The notes: generated by a model from the letters alone, not told the origin. Positions 7,066-16,023 are shown, counted from the stretch's first letter. The stretch is 18,985 bases of DNA from Hyphomonadaceae bacterium (GCA_025458365.1 JALOSP010000002.1:1-18985), one strand, 5' to 3'. A program made the numbers and translations.

Positions 7066-7452
7066 ATGAAATCGACAATGCGCACACCGCTTGGCAAGGT
7101 TCGCGGGCTTGGCGCCTCGGGCAAGGGGCCGATCCACTTCATGCAACAACGCGGCACGGCCGTCGCACTGGCGCTCTTGTTGCCGTGGTTTGCCCTGTCG
7201 GTGATTTTCGGCACAGACGGCAGCTATGACAGTGTGACACGGTGGCTGGCCCATCCGGTGAATGCGGCTGTCACGCTGCTGACCGTGATCACCGGCATCT
7301 ATCACATGCGCCTGGGGCTGGATGAGGTGATCAATGATTACCTGCACAAGCCCGGCACCAAGCTGGCCGCGTTTCTGGCCAATACTTTCATTCCCCTGGG
7401 ACTGGCCGTGATGGCCGGTCTTGCGGTGCTCAAACTCTACGCGGGAGCGTGA
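7066..7452 (+). CDS. sdhD: Succinate dehydrogenase membrane anchor subunit
   Basis: This 128-residue three-span protein is the second membrane anchor of complex II, sharing the haem and the ubiquinone site with SdhC. The [12 protein letters not shown] segment (24-35) matches the usual SdhD start of helix I, and the [17 protein letters not shown] motif contains His80 (haem ligand) and Asp91-Tyr92, which correspond to the quinone-site Asp82-Tyr83 of Escherichia coli SdhD. I chose the ATG at 7066 because a GAAGGGGG ribosome site precedes it and an upstream in-frame TTG would overlap sdhC. sdhA begins 4 bases after the stop. Confidence 0.93.
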   Translation: MKSTMRTPLGKVRGLGASGKGPIHFMQQRGTAVALALLLPWFALSVIFGTDGSYDSVTRWLAHPVNAAVTLLTVITGIYHMRLGLDEVINDYLHKPGTKLAAFLANTFIPLGLAVMAGLAVLKLYAGA

Positions 7453-7456
7453 CGCC

Positions 7457-9250
7457 ATGACGGCAGCTTACAACTGGATTGATCACACATTCGACGTGGT
7501 GGTGGTGGGGGCCGGTGGTTCGGGCCTGCGTGCGGCGCTGGGTGCGGCACAAGAAGGCCTGCGCGTGGCCTGCGTCACCAAGGTGTTCCCGACCCGCTCG
7601 CACACGGTGGCGGCACAAGGCGGGATTTCCGCAGCTCTCGGCAATATGGGCGAGGATGACTGGCGCTGGCACATGTATGACACCGTGAAGGGCTCAGACT
7701 GGCTGGGTGATCAGGATGCCATCGAATATCTGACCCGCAACGCGCCTGCCGCCGTTTACGAGCTGGAGCACTGGGGCGTGCCGTTCTCGCGCACCGAAGA
7801 GGGCAAGATCTACCAGCGCGCCTTTGGCGGCATGACCCGCAATTATGGCGAAGGCACCGTCCAACGCACGTGCGCCGCCGCCGACCGCACCGGCCACGCC
7901 ATCCTGCACACGCTCTATGGCAATTCCCTGAAGTATGATGTGGAGTTCTTTATCGAGTATTTCGGGCTGGACCTGATCATGGATGATCAGGGTGCCTGCC
8001 GTGGCGTGACCGCCATGGACATCGCGACCGGCGAGATGCACCGGTTCCGCGCCCAGCGCACCGTGCTGGCCACCGGCGGCTATGGCCGGGCCTATTTCAG
8101 CTGCACCAGCGCCCACACCTGCACGGGTGATGGCAATGCCATGGTGCTGCGCGCGGGCCTGCCGCTGCAGGACATGGAGTTCGTGCAATTCCACCCCACG
8201 GGGATTTATGGCGCAGGCTGCCTGATCACCGAAGGCGCGCGTGGCGAGGGCGGCTATCTCACCAATTCGGAAGGTGAGCGTTTCATGGTGCGCTATGCGC
8301 CGACCGTGAAGGACCTGGCGCCGCGTGACATGGTCAGCCGTGCCATGACCATGGAAATCCGCGAGGGCAGAGGCGTCGGCCCTGGCAAGGACCATATCCA
8401 TCTGCACCTGAACCACATCCCGGCAGACGTTCTGCACCAGCGCCTGCCGGGCATTTCGGAAAGCGCCAAGGTGTTCTCCGGGGTGGACGTGACGAAGGAG
8501 CCGATCCCTGTGCTGCCCACGGTTCACTACAACATGGGCGGCATTCCCACCAATTATCATGGCGAAGTGCTGACCAAGGTTGGCGGCGATCCAGACCAGA
8601 TCGTGCCCGGCCTGATGGCCGTGGGTGAAGCGGCGTGTGTGTCGGTGCATGGCGCCAACCGTCTGGGCTCCAATTCGCTGATCGACCTCGTGGTGTTTGG
8701 CCGCGCCGTGGGCCTGCGCTGCGGCCAGGTGCTGGAAAGCGGCGCCAACCAGCCGGAGATCAAGGACAGCCAGACCGACGGCCACCTCGCCCGGTTTGAC
8801 CGGTTCCGCAACGCCAGTGGAAGCACCGGCACCGCCGAATTGCGGCTGGCGATGCAGAAGGTGATGCAGAACAATTGCGCCGTCTATCGCACCGGTGAAA
8901 CCCTGATCGAAGGCTGCGAACAGATGGCCCAGGTCCATGCGGGCGCGCCGGACATCAAGATCACCGACCGCACGCTGGTGTGGAACACCGACCTGATCGA
9001 GGCACTGGAGTTCGACAATCTGCTGGGTCAGGCGATGGTGACCATGGTGGGTGCCGAAAACCGCAAGGAAAGCCGCGGCGCCCATGCCCGCGAAGACTTC
9101 GCCGACCGCGACGACACTGACTGGATGAAGCACACGCTGGCCTGGTATGACGAAAAGACCGGCAAGGTCACCATCGACTACCGCCCGGTCCACATGAACA
9201 CCATGAGCAACGACGTGGCGACCATCCCGCCGAAAGCGCGGGTTTATTGA
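7457..9250 (+). CDS. sdhA: Succinate dehydrogenase flavoprotein subunit
   Basis: This 597-residue protein is the catalytic flavoprotein of complex II, oxidising succinate to fumarate on the cytoplasmic face of the membrane. The Rossmann motif [10 protein letters not shown] is at 14-23, and His49 in [11 protein letters not shown] is the expected covalent FAD attachment site. Substrate and catalytic residues are visible as His246 (QFHPTGI), Arg290 (LAPRDMVSR), His357 (PTVHYNMGG) and Arg402 ([11 protein letters not shown]). Length is standard. The ATG at 7457 lies just behind the sdhD stop, and the gene is translated with sdhCD. Unlike the usual sdhCDAB order, the iron-sulphur gene sdhB does not follow; a convergent gene begins 9 bases after the stop. 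Confidence 0.98.
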   Translation: MTAAYNWIDHTFDVVVVGAGGSGLRAALGAAQEGLRVACVTKVFPTRSHTVAAQGGISAALGNMGEDDWRWHMYDTVKGSDWLGDQDAIEYLTRNAPAAVYELEHWGVPFSRTEEGKIYQRAFGGMTRNYGEGTVQRTCAAADRTGHAILHTLYGNSLKYDVEFFIEYFGLDLIMDDQGACRGVTAMDIATGEMHRFRAQRTVLATGGYGRAYFSCTSAHTCTGDGNAMVLRAGLPLQDMEFVQFHPTGIYGAGCLITEGARGEGGYLTNSEGERFMVRYAPTVKDLAPRDMVSRAMTMEIREGRGVGPGKDHIHLHLNHIPADVLHQRLPGISESAKVFSGVDVTKEPIPVLPTVHYNMGGIPTNYHGEVLTKVGGDPDQIVPGLMAVGEAACVSVHGANRLGSNSLIDLVVFGRAVGLRCGQVLESGANQPEIKDSQTDGHLARFDRFRNASGSTGTAELRLAMQKVMQNNCAVYRTGETLIEGCEQMAQVHAGAPDIKITDRTLVWNTDLIEALEFDNLLGQAMVTMVGAENRKESRGAHAREDFADRDDTDWMKHTLAWYDEKTGKVTIDYRPVHMNTMSNDVATIPPKARVY

Positions 9251-9259
9251 GGGGTGCCA

Positions 9260-10020
9260 CTATTTCCAACGGTTCAGCCGTCGAGCAGCCAGCAGATAAA
9301 TCTCAAGAGCGAGCAGGGCATCATCCAATGCTCGGTGTTTGATTGTGGGCTGCAGATTCAGTTCGAGGGCCAAATCTTGCAAGCGATGACTGGGTTTATT
9401 CGACCAGGCTTCCTGCGCAAGACGAAGAGCGCAGCCGTAGACATTGTCGATACCCCCCAAAGCCGGATGGCGGTTAAGGGCAGACTGCAGGAATGCCCCG
9501 TCGAAGTCGTAGTTAAATGAAATTATTGGCACATCCCCGACAAAAGCTTTAAATGCACTGAGTGCCTCAAAAGGTTCTGCACCGCGCTCTCCAAGTCTCC
9601 GTTCTTGATGCCGGTCAGCAAAGTAACCGCTGTTGGAATTGTCACCTCACTTCGCACTAGGCGACTAAACGTTTGGCGGCTCCCGTGTTTTCTGTCGACT
9701 CTCACCGCACCAATCTCGATGATCTGGTCGCGTCTCGGCGACAATCCAGTGGTCTCAAAATCAAAAACTATGAAAACATCTGGCAAGTAGGTCATTGCCT
9801 TGAGCGGAACGCGACGACTCCTAGGCATCTGCCTCTGTTGAACAGAAGCTCTACTGCTGGATTCGAGGTCGACTTGCTTAATCGCCGCACTTGCAAGAGC
9901 AGCCACCACCTTAAAGACGCTTGCCACGAGAATGCTCGCGGGGTCTCTAGCCCTACGAGTTCGCGGTACCAGTGACTTGGCCAAAGAGCCCATGAAGCCC
10001 TTCCGGCGCCGACTCCCCAT
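9260..10020 (-). pseudogene. DnaQ-like DEDDh 3'-5' exonuclease, interrupted by a frameshift
   Basis: Two overlapping reading frames together encode one exonuclease-domain protein. The upstream frame (10020 to 9523) holds Exo I, VFDFETTG; the downstream frame, ending at 9260, holds Exo II, NYDFDGAFL, and Exo III, HRALDDALLALEI, so all DEDDh residues exist. The switch falls near 9600-9612: adding one C after ATC in the GGC ATC AAG codons joins LTGI to QERRLGERGAEPFEAL and restores a continuous protein. It could be a pseudogene, an assembly error, or less likely a programmed shift. The first ~75 residues, rich in Arg and Ser, precede the domain and are not recognised. The ATG abuts the stop of the upstream gene. 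Bases here look more A/T-rich than the neighbours. Confidence 0.75.
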
Positions 10021-10227
10021 CTAAGCCGCCACACCTGCCAGCAAGTCGGGATGCAACACCTCCCGTGCGTTGAGCACCTCGATGCCAACAAGTCGCCCGT
10101 TCGCATCAAAGTCCAGCACGACAGACGGGCGGACTTCTTCGGATTCAACAATCGGACCCGGACCCAGTGTCAGGTAGGCGGCAGTTGCCTCGGCATCATA
10201 GTTCAAGGTCAAGCCCGCCGCCGCCAT
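10021..10227 (-). CDS. DUF2283 family protein
   Basis: This 68-residue protein matches the DUF2283 pattern: an N-terminal LNYDAEATAAYLTLGPGP stretch, an acidic turn (SEEV), a VVLDFDANGRLVGIEVLNA strand pair and a short C-terminal tail. The molecular function of this family is unknown. The ATG overlaps the stop of the upstream acyltransferase gene (TGATG), suggesting translational coupling; a GTG one codon earlier is an alternative start. It is directly followed by the exonuclease start. DUF2283 genes are often seen beside DUF4258 genes, which I do not find here. Confidence 0.8.
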   Translation of the reverse strand: MAAAGLTLNYDAEATAAYLTLGPGPIVESEEVRPSVVLDFDANGRLVGIEVLNAREVLHPDLLAGVAA

Positions 10228-11114
10228 CACCCGAACCGCGCACCCGCGTCCAGCCGCAGATCATGCTCCACAAAGCGCTTCAGGGCGTCGGTGACGGTTT
10301 GCGGGTCTCCGTCGAGAGCTTCGGGACTGACAGGCGGGGCGATCACGATGCGGTAGAGCCCGCCGGACTTGTTCAGCAACTCGTGGAACAGCGTCATGTC
10401 GCGCATTTCCTTGCTGAACCGGTCAAACGTGTGGAACCAGAAGCTCCACGGCCCTGCCATATGGACCGGCACAACCGGGGCGGCGTGCTTGCGGGCGACC
10501 GAGACGGCAGACCCCATCCAGGCCGGGTCCTGCAACACCCCGTCGATCCGGCGGGCCAGCCGTCCGGCGGGGAAGATCGCCAGCATGCGTTCTTCCTGCA
10601 TGGCCTTCTGTGTTTCCACCAGCGTCAGCCGGGTGCGTTCGCGGGTGCGCTTGTGCAGCTCCCACTCCACGGGGATCAGAACGTCTGAGAAGCCCGGGCA
10701 CACCCGGTGGGCGTCGGCATTGGCATAGAAGCACAGATCCGGCCGGATCGGGCGCAGCGCGTCACGGAGGGCAATCCCGTCAGTGATCCCGGTCGGGTGG
10801 TTGGCCACCACGACAGCCCGGCCAGTACGCGGCAGATGGTCCAGCCCGCTGATCTCCAGCCGCACATTCAACAGGGCCGAGATATGGTCCAGCGCGGCTT
10901 CGCCGGGCAGCGTCGCAATCGTATCAGCCATGGTCCGCGCCTTGCCATAGCTCAACAGACCGTAAAGCAGGGGGCGGATCAACGGCCAGACAGCCCAGGC
11001 AGTGATGTGCGGCGCGCGCTCCTCGATCAGAGCGTCAACGACGTGGTTCCGCGCGCCACTGTCAGCGCGGATCGTGCGGGCCAGGTGCCCGTTCAGGGGA
11101 ACCGTGTCGGTCAT
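10227..11114 (-). CDS. PlsC-like lysophospholipid/glycerolipid acyltransferase
   Basis: This 295-residue protein has the 1-acyl-glycerol-3-phosphate acyltransferase fold. Its catalytic block is VVVANHPTGITDG, with His106 and Asp112; the spacing is H-x5-D, as in the COG3176-like NHPxGxxDG branch rather than the strict H-x4-D of classical PlsC. The FPAGRLARR segment (181-189) corresponds to the phosphate-binding FPEG-type motif. No clear transmembrane helix is seen beyond a hydrophobic patch near 40-55, so it is probably a peripheral inner-membrane enzyme. The acceptor is not determined; phospholipid or ornithine-lipid synthesis are both possible. It heads the minus-strand block with DUF2283 and the exonuclease and diverges from mmsA. 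Confidence 0.82.
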   Translation of the reverse strand: MTDTVPLNGHLARTIRADSGARNHVVDALIEERAPHITAWAVWPLIRPLLYGLLSYGKARTMADTIATLPGEAALDHISALLNVRLEISGLDHLPRTGRAVVVANHPTGITDGIALRDALRPIRPDLCFYANADAHRVCPGFSDVLIPVEWELHKRTRERTRLTLVETQKAMQEERMLAIFPAGRLARRIDGVLQDPAWMGSAVSVARKHAAPVVPVHMAGPWSFWFHTFDRFSKEMRDMTLFHELLNKSGGLYRIVIAPPVSPEALDGDPQTVTDALKRFVEHDLRLDAGARFG

Positions 11115-11262
11115 TGTGACAGAATCTCAGGTCGGAGCCGATCACGCAATAGAAATCATGGTCGCAATTCCTTCATTCATCAGAAATCGGTGCGGCAGCG
11201 CCCCGTTGCCAAGCCGCCCATTCTGCCATAGCCGGGGCAGGCAGAACCAGAGGAACAACACC

Positions 11263-12756
11263 ATGCGGCAGATCGGGCATTTTGTCGGCGGCGCAGCTGC
11301 GACCGGCAAGGCAGGGCGCTTCAGCGATGTGTTTGATCCGGCCACGGGCAAGGTGCAGGCAAAGGTCGCGCTGGCTGGCGATGATGAAGTGGCTCAAGCG
11401 GTCGCCGTTGCGGCCGCGGCACAGACCGGCTGGGCGGCCACCAATCCCCAGCGCCGGGCGCGCGTGATGTTTGCCTTCAAGGCCCTGCTGGAACGCGAGA
11501 TGGACAGCCTTGCGGCCTTGCTCTCCAGCGAACATGGCAAGACGATTGCCGATGCGAAGGGCGACATCCAGCGCGGGCTGGAAGTCATCGAATTTGCCTG
11601 CGGCATCCCGCATCTGCTCAAGGGCGAGTTCACCGAGGGCGCGGGCCCCGGCATCGACATGTATTCCATGCGCCAGCCGCTGGGCGTGGTGGCGGGCATC
11701 ACACCGTTCAACTTCCCCGCCATGATCCCGCTATGGATGGCTGGGGTCGCCATTGCGTGCGGCAATGCCTTCATCTGCAAGCCCTCGGAAAAGGACCCTT
11801 CGGTTCCCATGCGACTGGGCGAATTGTTCAAAGAGGCAGGTCTGCCCGATGGTATTTTCCAGGTGATCAACGGGGACCGGATCGCGGTCGATGCGATCCT
11901 TGCACACCCGGACATCAAGGCGGTGTCGTTCGTGGGGTCGTCATCCGTGGCCGAATACATCTACGCCAGATGCGCCACGCATGGAAAGCGGGTGCAGGCC
12001 ATGGGCGGGGCCAAGAACCATGCCATCATCCTGCCGGATGCAGACCTGGATCAGGTGGTCAATGATCTGATCGGGGCAGGCTATGGCAGCGCCGGTGAAC
12101 GCTGCATGGCGATCTCGGTGGCCGTGCCGGTGACCGATGCCGTGGCTGACGCTCTTGTCGCCCGGTTGAAGCCAAGGGTGGAGGCGCTGCGTGTCGGCCC
12201 GCCGACAGACCCCGATGTGGATTATGGCCCGCTGATCAGCGCGGCCCATCGCGACAGCGTGAAGCAGTGGATCGCCAGGGGCGTGGCCGAGGGGGCAGAG
12301 CTGGTGGTGGATGGCCGCGCGCTCTCGTTTCAGGGCTATGAAGGCGGCTTCTATCTCGGTGGCTCGCTGTTTGACCGGGTGACGCCGGAGATGGAGAGCT
12401 ATCGCACCGAGATTTTCGGCCCGGTCCTGCAGGTGATGCGGGCGCCGGATGCCGAAACCGGGCTGTCTCTGGCCAGTGCCCACCAGTACGGCAACGGCGT
12501 GGCGATCTATACCCGCGACGGCGGCGCGGCCCGCAACTTCGCCAGCCGGGTTCAGGCCGGCATGGTCGGCATCAATGTGCCGATCCCGGTGCCGCTGGCC
12601 TATCACAGCTTTGGCGGCTGGAAGCGCTCTGCCTTTGGCGACACCAACCAGCATGGCATGGAAGGCGTGCGGTTCTACACCAAGGTCAAAACCGTCACCG
12701 CCCGCTGGCCCGAAGGGGCGGGGAGTGCGGAGTTTGTGATTCCGGTGATGAAGTAG
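11263..12756 (+). CDS. mmsA: CoA-acylating methylmalonate-semialdehyde dehydrogenase
   Basis: This 497-residue enzyme of the aldehyde dehydrogenase superfamily converts methylmalonate semialdehyde (or malonate semialdehyde), NAD+ and CoA to propionyl-CoA (or acetyl-CoA), in valine, inositol or beta-alanine breakdown. Evidence is the GVVAGITPFNFPAMIPLWM segment (141-159), the CKPSEKDP cofactor motif (172-179), the MGGAKNH motif (247-253), where ordinary ALDHs carry the general-base Glu, and the nucleophile Cys281 in GSAGERCMAIS. These mark the CoA-dependent MMSDH branch. The ATG at 11263 follows an AGAGGA site; an upstream in-frame ATG at 11002 is rejected because it overlaps the divergent acyltransferase. 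zapE starts 6 bases downstream. Confidence 0.93.
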   Translation: MRQIGHFVGGAAATGKAGRFSDVFDPATGKVQAKVALAGDDEVAQAVAVAAAAQTGWAATNPQRRARVMFAFKALLEREMDSLAALLSSEHGKTIADAKGDIQRGLEVIEFACGIPHLLKGEFTEGAGPGIDMYSMRQPLGVVAGITPFNFPAMIPLWMAGVAIACGNAFICKPSEKDPSVPMRLGELFKEAGLPDGIFQVINGDRIAVDAILAHPDIKAVSFVGSSSVAEYIYARCATHGKRVQAMGGAKNHAIILPDADLDQVVNDLIGAGYGSAGERCMAISVAVPVTDAVADALVARLKPRVEALRVGPPTDPDVDYGPLISAAHRDSVKQWIARGVAEGAELVVDGRALSFQGYEGGFYLGGSLFDRVTPEMESYRTEIFGPVLQVMRAPDAETGLSLASAHQYGNGVAIYTRDGGAARNFASRVQAGMVGINVPIPVPLAYHSFGGWKRSAFGDTNQHGMEGVRFYTKVKTVTARWPEGAGSAEFVIPVMK

Positions 12757-12762
12757 GCGGCT

Positions 12763-13896
12763 GTGCCACTCGCCACCCGATACCGCCAGAAGGCCGCAGA
12801 TGGCCTGATCACCTATGATCCGGCGCAGGCTGCGGCGGTGGAGATCCTGTCGGTGCTGTCCAACCGTCTGAACGGGTGGGAGCCGCGCAAGGCCCGCTTC
12901 CTGTTTGGCAGGCCGGAACCTGCGCCACTGGGCCTGTATCTCTACGGCGGGGTGGGGCGTGGCAAGTCCATGCTGATGGATCTGTTTTTCGAGACCGCAC
13001 CGGTCGCCCGCAAGCGGCGGGTGCATTTCCACGCCTTCATGCAGGAGGTGCATGAGGCGATTGCCCGCTGGCGCGGCATGACGCCCGCGCAGCGCAAGGC
13101 TGACCCCGCCTTCGTCAAAGGCACCGGTGATGACCCGATTGCCCCGGTGGCCAGGCAGATCGCCGACAGCGCCTGGCTCCTGTGCTTTGACGAGTTTCAG
13201 GTGACCGATATCGCCGACGCCATGGTGCTGGGCCGCCTGTTCGAGCAGCTGCTGGCCCGGCAGGTGGTGGTGGTCGCCACGTCCAACCGCCACCCGCGAG
13301 ACCTCTACAAGAACGGGCTGAACCGGGAATTGTTCGTGCCGTTCATTGCCATGCTGGAACAGGCGCTGGACCTGCACGCGCTTGACGGCCCGCGTGACTG
13401 GCGGCTGGCGCGGCTGGAGGCAGAGCCTGTGTATCACACGCCGCTTGGCCCCGGCGCCCAAGCCGCCATGGTCCGCACCTGGGCAAGGCTGACCCAGGGC
13501 GCCGAACCCCGCCCGGTGTCGATGGCGGTGCAGGGCCGCAACTGGACTGTCGAGCGGGCGGCGGCAGGCTGCGCCTGGCTGGACTTTGATGACATCTGCG
13601 GCCAGCCGCTGGGACCGGCGGACTATCTGGCGCTGGCCCGGCAGTTCGATACAGTCCTCCTGGAAGACGTGCCTCTGATGACACCCGCAAGACGCAGCGA
13701 GGCGGCCCGCTTCCGCACCCTGATTGACGCGCTCTATGAAGCGCGCACCAAATTGGTGATCAGTGCGGCTGCCGAGCCCGACCGGCTCTACCGCGAGGGC
13801 GATCAGGCCTTCGAGTTCGAGCGTACTGCCTCAAGGCTCTATGAAATGCGGTCGCGCGATTATCTCGCAGCTGCGCGGGTGGCAGCTGATGCGTGA
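12763..13896 (+). CDS. zapE: ZapE/AFG1-like ATPase
   Basis: This 377-residue protein is an AFG1/ZapE-family P-loop ATPase. The Walker A motif GGVGRGKS is at 62-69 and Walker B, LLCFDEFQVTDIADA, at about 139-153; the ATSNRHPRDLYKNGLNR block is the family's sensor region. Escherichia coli ZapE acts on Z-rings under stress, and mitochondrial AFG1/LACE1 works in inner-membrane protein quality control; which role applies here is not known. The start is GTG, 6 bases after the mmsA stop, so both genes are probably cotranscribed. In several alphaproteobacteria the gene lies near sdh/TCA genes. It converges with the next gene with an 11-base gap. Confidence 0.92.
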   Translation: MPLATRYRQKAADGLITYDPAQAAAVEILSVLSNRLNGWEPRKARFLFGRPEPAPLGLYLYGGVGRGKSMLMDLFFETAPVARKRRVHFHAFMQEVHEAIARWRGMTPAQRKADPAFVKGTGDDPIAPVARQIADSAWLLCFDEFQVTDIADAMVLGRLFEQLLARQVVVVATSNRHPRDLYKNGLNRELFVPFIAMLEQALDLHALDGPRDWRLARLEAEPVYHTPLGPGAQAAMVRTWARLTQGAEPRPVSMAVQGRNWTVERAAAGCAWLDFDDICGQPLGPADYLALARQFDTVLLEDVPLMTPARRSEAARFRTLIDALYEARTKLVISAAAEPDRLYREGDQAFEFERTASRLYEMRSRDYLAAARVAADA

Positions 13897-13907
13897 CGAT
13901 TATGGTT

Positions 13908-14831
13908 TCAGTTTCGGCGGCCGGGCTTGCCTGCGGATGTCGTTGGTTCTGCGACGGGTGTGCCGATTTCCTGCCAGGCGCCATCAGCGCAGCTGAAGAT
14001 CACTGACGACATTGATTCGCCACGCGCGATCAGGTCAGCTGAAAACCCGAGGAAAAGGCCCATGGCCTCGGCATCGCGGGTCGGAACACTGATATAGGTT
14101 CCCCGATCAATCACGAGAAAGAGGCGTTCCGGGTCGCCGGCACGGCAGGCATCTTGTTGCGTCAAGAGGCCGGTCGCCAGGGCACTTTCAGCCGCTACGA
14201 ATTCCACGCCGCGTTCAGTGGATCGATCCACCGGCCCGATCCTGCGCTCGAGATTGGTCTGGGCCACCGCGAACGCTTCATCCTCGTTGAGCCCCATCGC
14301 CAGCATGTCGCTCTCGTTGAGGTAAGCCAGCCGCGTCGGACTGTCGAGTGCGAGCAAAACAGAAAGATCGCCAATAAACGCGCGCGATACAACAACTTTC
14401 GTGCCATCGGGATAGCGCCCGTTGATGACGCCCGGCAGATCCGTCGCAAAGTTGGAAGGTCGAAGTACTGGCACCAACCGATCCCTGTCCGCGACACCCA
14501 CAGGCGGCTGCCCCCGCAAACCGTCCCCGACAATCTTGACCAGACCGGTCAGTGCACCCTCCAGATCGGCGGGATTGTCCCGATACTGACGATAGGCGTT
14601 TTCCGTGTAGATAAACCCCTCACAGTTCCCCGCCTCTCGACCCCAGCGAATGTCCGTGGCCCCTTCGGCCTGCAGGCATCCAGGCTCCATCTCGGCAGCG
14701 ATACGCGTCAGCAGCCGATCACGAAAGTCTGTCTGGCTGATCAGTGACTGAGCCAGCGAACTGCCCGGGGCCAACAGCCCAAGGCCGACAATAGACCCCA
14801 ATAGCCAGCGCATGGCCCCTCTCACAAGCAT
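13908..14831 (-). CDS. Exported protein of unknown function (possible DUF1444 relation)
   Basis: This 307-residue protein begins with a signal peptide: positive residues, a hydrophobic stretch about 9-25, and an Ala-Gln cleavage zone near residue 28; Met7 is an alternative start. The mature part has no recognised catalytic motif. The segment LNESDMLAMGLNEDEAFAVAQTNLERRIGPV is reminiscent of DUF1444/YtpQ proteins, where a 'leader-MGL-xx-EAF-xx-A-xx-NL' pattern occurs, but I am not certain. Four cysteines occur in the mature part, including those in PGCLQ, GNCEGF and FSCADG, compatible with periplasmic disulphides. It lies 42 bases downstream of the HPr gene on the same strand and may be cotranscribed. 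Confidence 0.6.
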   Translation of the reverse strand: MLVRGAMRWLLGSIVGLGLLAPGSSLAQSLISQTDFRDRLLTRIAAEMEPGCLQAEGATDIRWGREAGNCEGFIYTENAYRQYRDNPADLEGALTGLVKIVGDGLRGQPPVGVADRDRLVPVLRPSNFATDLPGVINGRYPDGTKVVVSRAFIGDLSVLLALDSPTRLAYLNESDMLAMGLNEDEAFAVAQTNLERRIGPVDRSTERGVEFVAAESALATGLLTQQDACRAGDPERLFLVIDRGTYISVPTRDAEAMGLFLGFSADLIARGESMSSVIFSCADGAWQEIGTPVAEPTTSAGKPGRRN

Positions 14832-14873
14832 GATCGTTTCCTGTGACGTGCGCGGAAAGCTCCGCTTGAACCC

Positions 14874-15155
14874 CTACATCTCCTCGCCGAACCGGCTGGC
14901 AACAAGTGCTTCCAGCGCGTCCAACGCTGCGCTGGCGGCGGCTTCCTCGCCGTCGGCATGGACGATGATGTCAGAGCCGATGCCGGCCGCCAGCATCATC
15001 AGATCCATGATCGATGTGCCCTCCACCACCTGATCCTCACGCTCCACCGTGATCCGCACGTCACGGTGTTCACCGGCCAGCGTGGCAAATTTGGAGGATG
15101 CGCGCGCATGCAGGCCGCGCTTGTTGATGATCGGCAGGGTGCGCGACTGGGTCAT
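14874..15155 (-). CDS. HPr phosphocarrier protein (regulatory PTS)
   Basis: This 93-residue protein is an HPr-type phosphocarrier. His16 in NKRGLHARASSKF is the phosphorylation site for enzyme I, and Ser48 in EGTSIMDLMMLA corresponds to the regulatory serine phosphorylated by HPr kinase in many proteobacteria. In alphaproteobacteria without sugar permeases such HPr works in the nitrogen-related regulatory PTS. The start lies 3 bases after the stop of the EIIA gene, so the pair is one operon. No hprK, rapZ or ptsP is in the window, although hprK commonly precedes this pair. Confidence 0.94.
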   Translation of the reverse strand: MTQSRTLPIINKRGLHARASSKFATLAGEHRDVRITVEREDQVVEGTSIMDLMMLAAGIGSDIIVHADGEEAAASAALDALEALVASRFGEEM

Positions 15156-15158
15156 GGA

Positions 15159-15557
15159 TCAATTGGCCAGGAGGGACGAGACGACTGAGATATATTTCTT
15201 GGCCGCATCCTGCGCGGCAAAGGCGGCGCGGGCAAGGTTCTCGCGCCCGCGCACTTCGGCCAGCTTGATCAGCATCGGCAGATTGGCGCCCGCAATCACT
15301 TCATAATTGCCGCGCTTCATGATCGAGATTGCCAGATTGGAGGGCGTGCCGCCGAACATGTCGGTCAGGATGATCACCCCTTCGCCGGTGTCACATGCGA
15401 TGCAGGCAGCGTGGATCTCGTCACGCCGCGCCTGCATGTCGTCGTCTGGGCCGATATTGATCGCGACCATCCCGGTCTGCGGGCCAACCACGTGTTCAGC
15501 GGCCAGAACCAGCTCACGCGCCAGCGCCCCGTGGGATACGACGACAACACCGATCAT
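15159..15557 (-). CDS. PTS EIIA component, mannose/sorbose type
   Basis: This 132-residue cytoplasmic protein is a mannose-family EIIA domain. MIGVVVVSHG places the phosphorylated His at residue 9, and LTDMFGGTPSNLA is the conserved active-site loop carrying the Asp that supports it. In alphaproteobacteria this stand-alone EIIA is a phosphate acceptor from HPr with regulatory rather than transport roles, since no EIIB/C/D permease genes accompany it here. It is transcribed just before HPr and 65 bases after trxA. Confidence 0.94.
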   Translation of the reverse strand: MIGVVVVSHGALARELVLAAEHVVGPQTGMVAINIGPDDDMQARRDEIHAACIACDTGEGVIILTDMFGGTPSNLAISIMKRGNYEVIAGANLPMLIKLAEVRGRENLARAAFAAQDAAKKYISVVSSLLAN

Positions 15558-15622
15558 CGGACAGCGCTGCGGGTCTTGGTCGGCATGGCGGCGGCGGACA
15601 TGATGGTCACCCGGTCTGACGA

Positions 15623-15949
15623 TCAGGCAGAGGCCACTTCATCCAGCCATTCGGCGATCCGGCTCTTGGCCATCGCACCCACCCGGGTTGAAACGATCTG
15701 ACCGTCTTTGAAGAGCATCAGGGTCGGGATGCTTTTCACGCCAAACTTTGACGGCACATCGGGGTTGTCGTCAATATTGACCTTGGCGATGGTCATGACG
15801 TCGGCCCGCTCACCGGCCAGTTCTTCAAGCGCCGGGCCGATCTGCTTGCATGGCGCGCACCATTCGGCCCAGAAATCGACGAGCACCGGCTTGGACGATT
15901 GCAGGACATCCTGCTCGAAACTGGCGTCGCTGACAGCAAGCGTGGACAT
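15623..15949 (-). CDS. trxA: Thioredoxin
   Basis: This 108-residue protein has the thioredoxin fold with the redox motif WCAPCK (Cys31, Cys34), the alphaproteobacterial variant of WCGPC, plus FGVKSIPTLMLFKDG carrying the cis-proline. It reduces cytoplasmic disulphides with thioredoxin reductase. The ATG at 15949 is preferred over upstream in-frame starts because a GGAG ribosome site precedes it and the protein then begins close to the first strand, as usual. The extension would overlap the gap behind fba and looks non-coding. It is separated from fba by 155 bases, so it may have its own promoter. Confidence 0.95.
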   Translation of the reverse strand: MSTLAVSDASFEQDVLQSSKPVLVDFWAEWCAPCKQIGPALEELAGERADVMTIAKVNIDDNPDVPSKFGVKSIPTLMLFKDGQIVSTRVGAMAKSRIAEWLDEVASA

Positions 15950-16023
15950 GACGGGTCTCCTGCGCTGGCGCTTTATCCAGCCTGTTCGATATGGCGGCCG
16001 GAGGGGCCCGGCCACGAGACCCG

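Noticed and set aside
7694..9193. Minus-strand open frame of 499 codons opposite sdhA
   Set aside because: Shadow of sdhA; low-complexity Ala/His/Gly composition and no family features.
11941..13461. Minus-strand open frame of 506 codons spanning mmsA and zapE
   Set aside because: It crosses the boundary of two real genes on the other strand and has no recognisable domain.
15985..16015. GC-rich inverted repeat behind fba as a terminator
   Set aside because: The stem is about 6 bp (GGCCGG/CCGGCC) with no T-run on the minus strand, too weak to call.
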